Of a DNA stretch of 64,000 nt, positions 58,602 to 64,000 are shown in pieces. The translations under genes and the position numbers were made by a program. Where the stretch lies: assembly GCA_963969395.1 (NCBI GenBank), contig OZ017801.1, positions 5,768,501 to 5,832,500 of the forward strand, given 5' to 3'. This DNA comes from Pseudoscleropodium purum (taxonomy: Eukaryota; Streptophyta; Bryopsida; Hypnales; Brachytheciaceae). How positions within the stretch are numbered: the stretch's first letter is position 1; every line of letters starts with the position of its first letter. The notes under the pieces are model-generated. The model saw nothing but the letters and a program-made list of their open reading frames with translations, was not told the DNA's origin and ran no database searches.

Positions 58602-59380
58602 TATGATGACTCCTAAAAGTAGTTGGTCACTATATAAATTATTCTTATAAATTGAGGAATTAGAATTATGAAGTGAAATTTAGATATGTTGTACAAAAAG
58701 GATTCCACCTTCATGTATAATTTCACTTAAAATTGACTATATTTAGATTTATTATTATTAAAATGAAATTTTTGTGTAAAAATAATCTTTTTGTAAAAAG
58801 TCAAAATGTCTCATTTCTTTTTATAGAAATGATGTACATCTTAACAAAAATCACATGTTACAAGTTTTATGAATTTTGAATTTTTATTGATTGAAATCAT
58901 ATTGATTGAAATTTGACTTTAAAATTTTTGATTTTTGATTTTTCACTCCATAAATTGCAAAAAAATAAAATAAAAATTCCAATAAACATCAAATAACTAT
59001 AAATATCAAAAACATATTTTTTTGCAATTTATGGAGTAAAAAATAAAAAAGTGAAAATTTTGAGGTCAAATTTCAATCAATAAGATTTCAATCAATAAAA
59101 ATTCAAAATTCATAAAACTTGTAATATGTGATTTCGGTTAAGATGTACATTCTTCCTCTAAAAAGAAATGAGGCATTTTGACTTTTTACAAAAAGATTAT
59201 TTTTACATAGAAATTTTATTTTAATAATAATAGGTCTAAATATAGTCAATTTTAAGTGAAATTATACATGAAGGTGGAATCTCTTTTGTACAACATGTCT
59301 AAATTTCACTTCATAATTCCAATTTCTCAATTTATGAGAGCAATTTATATGGTGGACAACTACTTTTGGAAATCACCATA
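58602..59380. mobile_element. Long foldback element, arms of about 370 bp
   Basis: The left half, beginning 'tatgatgactcctaaaagtagttgg', is the near-complete inverse of the right half ending 'caactacttttggaaatcaccata'. The arms meet at a short centre near 58975-59025. Matching inner landmarks include 'aggattccaccttcatgtataatttcac' on the left and 'gtgaaattatacatgaaggtggaatc' on the right. Arm identity is high, so it should form a very long hairpin. No coding capacity, and the target duplication was not resolved; a MITE is the likely class. Confidence 0.8.
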
Positions 59381-59641
59381 GGTGGATGACATTTAGTGAG
59401 ACAAACTTTATGAGATCATCAAATCCAACCTTCCCTTCCAGACATACTTGTAAGTACTTCTACTACAAAAAGGTTGTAATAAAAAAATGCTTAATTTTTG
59501 TGCTCTTACTAGAATTAATTTGTCTTCTTTTGATAATCCATTAAGTTTAAGAATAGAGGAAATGTAGCTCTAATAAGAGTGCACAATAAAAAAAACTATA
59601 AAGTTACAAAAGAAAATCAAGAAATTGAACAATAATCCAAA

Positions 59642-60193
59642 CACTATAGAAAACCCATGTCTTATGTGGCGAGCCCTAATTTTTTTAACCCCTAATTGCC
59701 CAAGGCCTATTTTCAGGCTCTTGGAATTTGCTTGAAATCCAACAAAAAGCCAATATTTTGATAAGTTGCATCATTTAAAAAAAAATTGTAATTGTACAAA
59801 TTCAAACTAGAAATGTTAGAGATCACATAAGAAAAGAAAACACAACAATATCACTTATGGATTGAAAGATTATAATGTTTGATCACAAGAGTGTTAAAAC
59901 TACAAAAATCTTTCAAACCTCTTTTCACATGTGAGACCTAAAAAGTTGGTAATCAAAAAAATATGAAGTTATCGAGCCTAACATGCACAAACCCAATTAA
60001 TTTACAGCTTTCCAAAATCTACTCTATAATTTTTTTAAATGAACTTCTAATGTGATTTTTCCTTTATGGCCTAGTGTATTTGAAGCTCATTTCCAAATGT
60101 TGATATAAAAACGTACGTTTATTGCATTGAATATCACCTAAAAGGTGTTAAAAAATTAGGGCTCATTACATAAAACATGGGGTTCTTATAGTG
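59642..60193. mobile_element. CACTA-type MITE, 552 bp, long terminal inverted repeats
   Basis: The left end CACTATAGAAAACCCATGTC...GAGCCCTAATTTTTTTAACCCC and the right end, inverse, CACTATAAGAACCCCATGTT...GAGCCCTAATTTTTTAACACC pair over about 50 bp. AAA flanks both sides (59639-59641 and 60194-60196), although in A-rich DNA this triplet is weak on its own. No gene inside. Confidence 0.85.
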
Positions 60194-60720
60194 AAAGTAA
60201 GGGACCCAAGTCAACTGACATTTTATAAAACAACTAAAGTATTGTGAATGAAGAAACATTTTGGACAAATTTTTATGAATTTATAATCAAGATCCTTCAA
60301 CCTTGATACTAAAGATCTAACTAAAGGCACTTGAATTGTACAATAATTTAGAGAATTTAGTTGCGACAATTTAGATTCTTTATGCAACCACCAAATCTTG
60401 GTAGTGGTTACAAACCATCATTGTCACAAAGTATAAAGACAAAAGTGATGTAACAATAAGGCATATTTCTATCCAGCATTTTGTTGAGTGTTACATGGTG
60501 ATGGCTAAGCCTGTCATGCGGCTTTGAGGAGCTCTAATTCAATCCATAGGTTGGATTCGATAATAAAAGTAGGCTCTAGGGTTGTAAATTCATAAATATA
60601 ATCTTGAGGTTTAGCATTTCTACAATATAAGGTGTTGATGTGGCCATCTTAGTATTTCATGGTTACATTTAGAAGAATTAATTTGAAAAGGCATAAAAAA
60701 AATAATGATTTCAAAGCCTA

Positions 60721-60873
60721 CACTAGTACAAATCTATACTAAATAAATCATTTCAAATGATGGTTTTGTGTTAAAATCTAGACTAAAACTATTACAATTG
60801 CATTCTATAAATGCAAATTTAATACAAAACCATAGTTTGAAAATGTTTTTTTCAACATGGATTTGTATGAGTG
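60721..60873. mobile_element. Tiny CACTA-type MITE, 153 bp
   Basis: CACTAGTACAAATC at the left pairs with GATTTGTATGAGTG at the right, and inverted similarity continues inwards ('atggttttgtgtta' with 'aatacaaaaccat'). CTA flanks both ends (60718-60720 and 60874-60876). Confidence 0.8.
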
Positions 60874-61909
60874 CTAAGATGATCATATATAAAGAATTAG
60901 AGATACTTTAGATTCTACTTAGAGATGATTGTTCAATGTATCAATGAATTTGTTTTAATAATATAATGTCTTCATAATCAATGCATGACATTATTTATTG
61001 ATGTTCAAATTGTATTGAACATATGGCTAAGAGCATTGCTAGCATTTCATTGGAAAAATGGCTTGCTATAGTTTATAGAGTATCTATTGGGTTCCAACTG
61101 CTCCTTAGCCATGGGCTAGCCAACCCTCCATTCATTCTTGCCATATGAGCGCAATGGAGGGAAAATTGACCCAATCATTTGAATTATTTTTCATTCGTTA
61201 ATTTCTCATTCATCATTGATGATGAAAACTTGTTCCTAAATCCACTTGACTCGTAGCTCAAATTGGAACTACAACTTAGAGCAAGAATGTAAAATGAATG
61301 TTGGCTTGACAACTAAGATCACAACATTGAAGATAGTCTTGACAAAAACAAAATGCTTAGAATTTGAAGAAGCTAGTGGAGACAAGAGGGTGGTCTTTAG
61401 AGGGTTGTTTCTGCAAAGAATGGTGACTTCCACACACTAGTTGGATCTACGATTGGAATCTAAAGTGAGGTTGGTCACACTATAGGCTGAGCCGGGAGTT
61501 TGACTAGGAAAACACTAGTGATGATCTAAACCAATATAGAAGTATGAAATAGAGTACCTATACTACTTCCAACGAAAATTTTATTTCCTTAATAAGCTAT
61601 TATTAGATTCTTTAGGAGGATATGATTATGCCCTCCTTAGTGTTACATGAAAAGGTCGGTTTAGATTATCTACTCAATTTTGATATTTATATGTTTTAAA
61701 ATACAAATTTAAAGTGGATATATTAATTATTTTGGAGGAAAGATTATCATTCTTAACTATAAAAGCTACAATAAAATATTTAGAATCCTTCCATTAGTTT
61801 TCATATCCAAATATAATTGAAAAGGTCAAAATTATACCCTCCTTTCGTTGAAAAGATTACAAAACAAGTTGGGTTTGTTTCTAATTGAGAAGGATAAAAT
61901 TTACATTTA

Positions 61910-61912
<3 letters not shown>
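60874..61912. other. AT-rich DNA with no recognised gene
   Basis: Short frames only, for example 61246-61440 plus, without motifs. The stretch 60194-60720 is likewise empty. Confidence 0.4.

Positions 61913-61990
<78 letters not shown>
61913..61990. repeat. (AT)n microsatellite, about 39 repeats
   Basis: Uninterrupted alternating A and T over about 78 bp, likely to be highly polymorphic in length. Confidence 0.95.
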
Positions 61991-61992
<2 letters not shown>

Positions 61993-63090
61993 TAAGGTAA
62001 TGGAATATAGAAATGAATCAACCTAGCTTCAGCATAATTTCTAAAGGACTAAAATAATTACAAGTAGAAATTATAAAAAGAACCTACCGCTTTTAGAAAA
62101 AGCAAGAAGAGATGATTTTTTTTTTTTTAATTCAACCTTATAGAAGTGTATTGGACTACTATAGGAATGCACAGAAAAAAATTCGGAATATTTTGACCAT
62201 ACATATTTCAAGATTATAGTATTTAGAGTTAGAAGAAAAAGTTTTTTTTTCAACCCTACCCAATAGGGACATCATACTTTAACTCCTAAAGTGAGATTTT
62301 TGCACTAAGGGTGTATTTTAGACAATTCTATCCTATATCATCATGGTTAGATGCTTGTAATATTCCAAGAGTAAAGATGGTTTTTTAAAAGCTACTCAAA
62401 AATCTTCAAGCAACAAAGCTTATACTCTCAACGTCCAATTAAAAAATTACATTTTCAAAACAAGAAAACATGTCCACACTTTGGGTCAAAATTTCAAAAA
62501 GATCCATTCAAGATTCACTTTATAGAAACCTCCCTAAATTTACAATTGATCATTCAACAACCACTTGATCTTTCTTGGATTAACTCAAAGTACAAATAAT
62601 CATTAAACAATGAGGCAACCAAGAAATGTTCAAGGATAACTTGACTACTCACTATAAAAAGAATGCACCTATTGGTTCAATAATCCAAACATTTTGGTGA
62701 CTACCTTAATTGCAAGGGCTACATCTTTCAAGGATTAAGCTAGGTTCTTAAAGTTTAGACTCTAAAAAGCATTCTCTAAAAGAGAGCTACATTTCCCTTT
62801 CCCATTGCACTAGTAATGTACAAAAATAAACACTTTACAAAGTGGACACTTTCAGTGTCCACTATGCTTCAAATTCAAAAATTCATAACTAATTTCAAGA
62901 AGCTCAAAGGAAAGTTCGGAGGAGACGAGTAAAATTGCAGACATCAAAACCCGATTATAGTACTAGCACGAATGAAACTCCACACAAACTGACAGCACAT
63001 CCAAACTAACAATAAAAATGGCAATACACAGATATAACATTACGAACAGAAGTGATCAAATCATCTTTCTTCAAAAAATCAAAATAATCG
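61991..63090. other. AT-rich DNA, possibly including the far 3' flank of the terminal gene
   Basis: No gene recognised. A small inverted repeat 'gtggacacttt' / 'cagtgtccac' lies at 62839-62862. Confidence 0.4.
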
Positions 63091-63687
63091 AATCCCATTC
63101 TTAAAAGCTGAACTTAAAAACAACAGCAGTAATTACAATCCTGCGAGCTTCATTGATTGAGCTCACAATACTTTTACCTTCCCACCCAAAACAACCTTAA
63201 AAACAAGGTGGTGATACACAATCGAAGTACTTCACAGGGACATGTCGCTGTCAACCACACTCGAGACTGACAAAGGGAGAGCTACGCAAATAGACCTAAA
63301 GAGTCAATTAGAGAAAATGATCCCATCGCAGAGAGCAATGTCTATCTCATGTCTTGACATCTCAGCCACCAATACGACTGATGGAGCCAAAAACAGGGTG
63401 CAATGTTGCTTCAAAAAATTGGTAAAAAAAATGCAGCAAAACGCTTCCAGTGCTGCGCGGCCTCCCAAATGGACTCGAGAAATCGGCACTTTCGGCGGGG
63501 GGACCTCCAGCTGCACGACCGGACCCTAGAATCAACTCCAGAGCTTGCCAACGGCTGATTGCTGGAACCAGCTCAAAACATAATAGAAATATGTTCGGCC
63601 ACTCGGAGCTTGCCGATCGCAGACAATCCTCGACTCGGATCACATCCAAGAACGTGCCACACAAATGTCCAAACAGAAGCCAGTCGG
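63091..63687 (-). other. Probable 3' untranslated region of the terminal gene
   Basis: Base composition becomes more balanced and CpG-containing than the rest of the window, and the stretch directly follows the stop codon at 63690-63688 on the minus strand. Long overlapping open frames on both strands (for example minus 63362-63955) run through intron and exon out of frame with the inferred coding exon, so I read them as chance. No cleavage site is certain. Confidence 0.4.
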
Positions 63688-64000
63688 CTATGAGCAGCAA
63701 GCGCCAGAGGCCGGCTTCTGCTGAGCATTTCCAGCGGAAAGCTTGACATCCGGTTTCGCACTCTTGGCAGCCTGCACAGAAGAGAAATACAAACCATATT
63801 ATAGTGAGAAATTCGCACTTATTGAGACAGACACAAACAAAATAACAAATGGTGCCTCCAATTATCAAGACACTCGAAAGACGAGCACATAGCAGAACAA
63901 GCAAGGTGCAAACAATCAGCGAAGAACTCGTTGAACACCCCAAACCAATGGCCACGAAAAAAAATTAAGCCACACCTCTGGCTTGGAATCAGTCTCGGCC
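63688..64000 (-). CDS. 3' end of a host gene; possible prenylated C-terminus (partial)
   Basis: Read on the minus strand, an exon enters from the window edge (64000-63976) encoding 'AETDSKPE' and ends GAG|gtgtgg. An intron runs from 63975 to 63772 and ends with a clean acceptor, 'tttctcttctgtgcag'. The final exon (63771-63688) encodes 'AAKSAKPDVKLSAGNAQQKP' followed by 'ASGACCS' and a TAG. The join is in phase. A flexible Ala/Lys/Gln-rich tail ending in Cys-Cys-Ser is what many plant Rab-family GTPases carry for double geranylgeranylation at membranes. That identification rests on the tail alone, since the GTPase domain lies outside the window. Balanced composition and intact splice signals suggest a living gene, unlike everything else here. 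Confidence 0.5.

Noticed and set aside
60470..60610. Possible third SINE
   Set aside because: The B-box-like word lacks the final C and no A box lies at the right distance.
63362..63955. 197-codon minus-strand frame at the right edge
   Set aside because: It is out of frame with the spliced exon that has clean splice sites and crosses the inferred intron; it also looks like a chance hydrophobic frame.

Overview
The window looks like intergenic DNA from a very large land-plant nuclear genome, most probably a gymnosperm. It is AT-rich, has almost no intact genes, and is packed with old, nested, point-mutated transposable elements of plant type (hAT, CACTA, pogo-like, Ty3/gypsy gag, tRNA-derived SINEs). 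The species assignment is inference. I see no bacterial-style operons, rRNA, tRNA or CRISPR.

The most notable object is an 11.8-kb element at 36871-48652. It begins with CAGGGTTGAC and ends with the inverse, GTCAACCCTG. It is flanked on both sides by the same 8-bp duplication, ATATGCAT, as expected for a hAT-superfamily insertion. Three short elements (455-672, 2274-2566, 9084-9379) share its GC-rich ends and have their own 8-bp duplications, so they look like internally deleted, MITE-like relatives. The large copy carries three genes and no transposase that I recognise: (1) a minus-strand coiled-coil/RING-H2 protein with an open 877-residue frame plus a broken 5' part; (2) a plus-strand CxxC protein with a Gly/Tyr/Ser-rich tail, related at its N-terminus to gene 1; (3) a plus-strand protein-kinase-like gene. 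Each gene starts just downstream of a CpG-dense island of CGGAC/GTCCG motifs that abuts a TATA box, and the same motif fills the element's termini. Genes 2 and 3 are interrupted mainly by in-frame nonsense codons of the kind made by C-to-T (or G-to-A) transitions, which fits decay of methylated DNA.

Layout. 1-4130: AT-rich decayed DNA, a tandem repeat of about 945 bp, and two short hAT relatives. 4140-11021: a pogo/Tigger-like transposase pseudogene split by two insertions, one holding the third short hAT relative. 11022-26840: decayed DNA with a gag zinc-knuckle fragment, a Ty3/gypsy gag-protease remnant, a SINE and simple repeats. 26840-28560: a satellite of about 140 bp with two CACTA-type insertions. 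29196-29537: a fragment of an ABCG transporter gene. 31113-32145: a CACTA-type element containing a SINE. 32600-36410: a hAT transposase pseudogene just upstream of the 11.8-kb element. 48653-63687: a second hAT transposase pseudogene, several CACTA-type and foldback elements, and an (AT)n tract. 63688-64000: the 3' end of what looks like an ordinary host gene on the minus strand, ending in a possible prenylation motif.

All calls come from reading the sequence and remembered family motifs; no database search was run.
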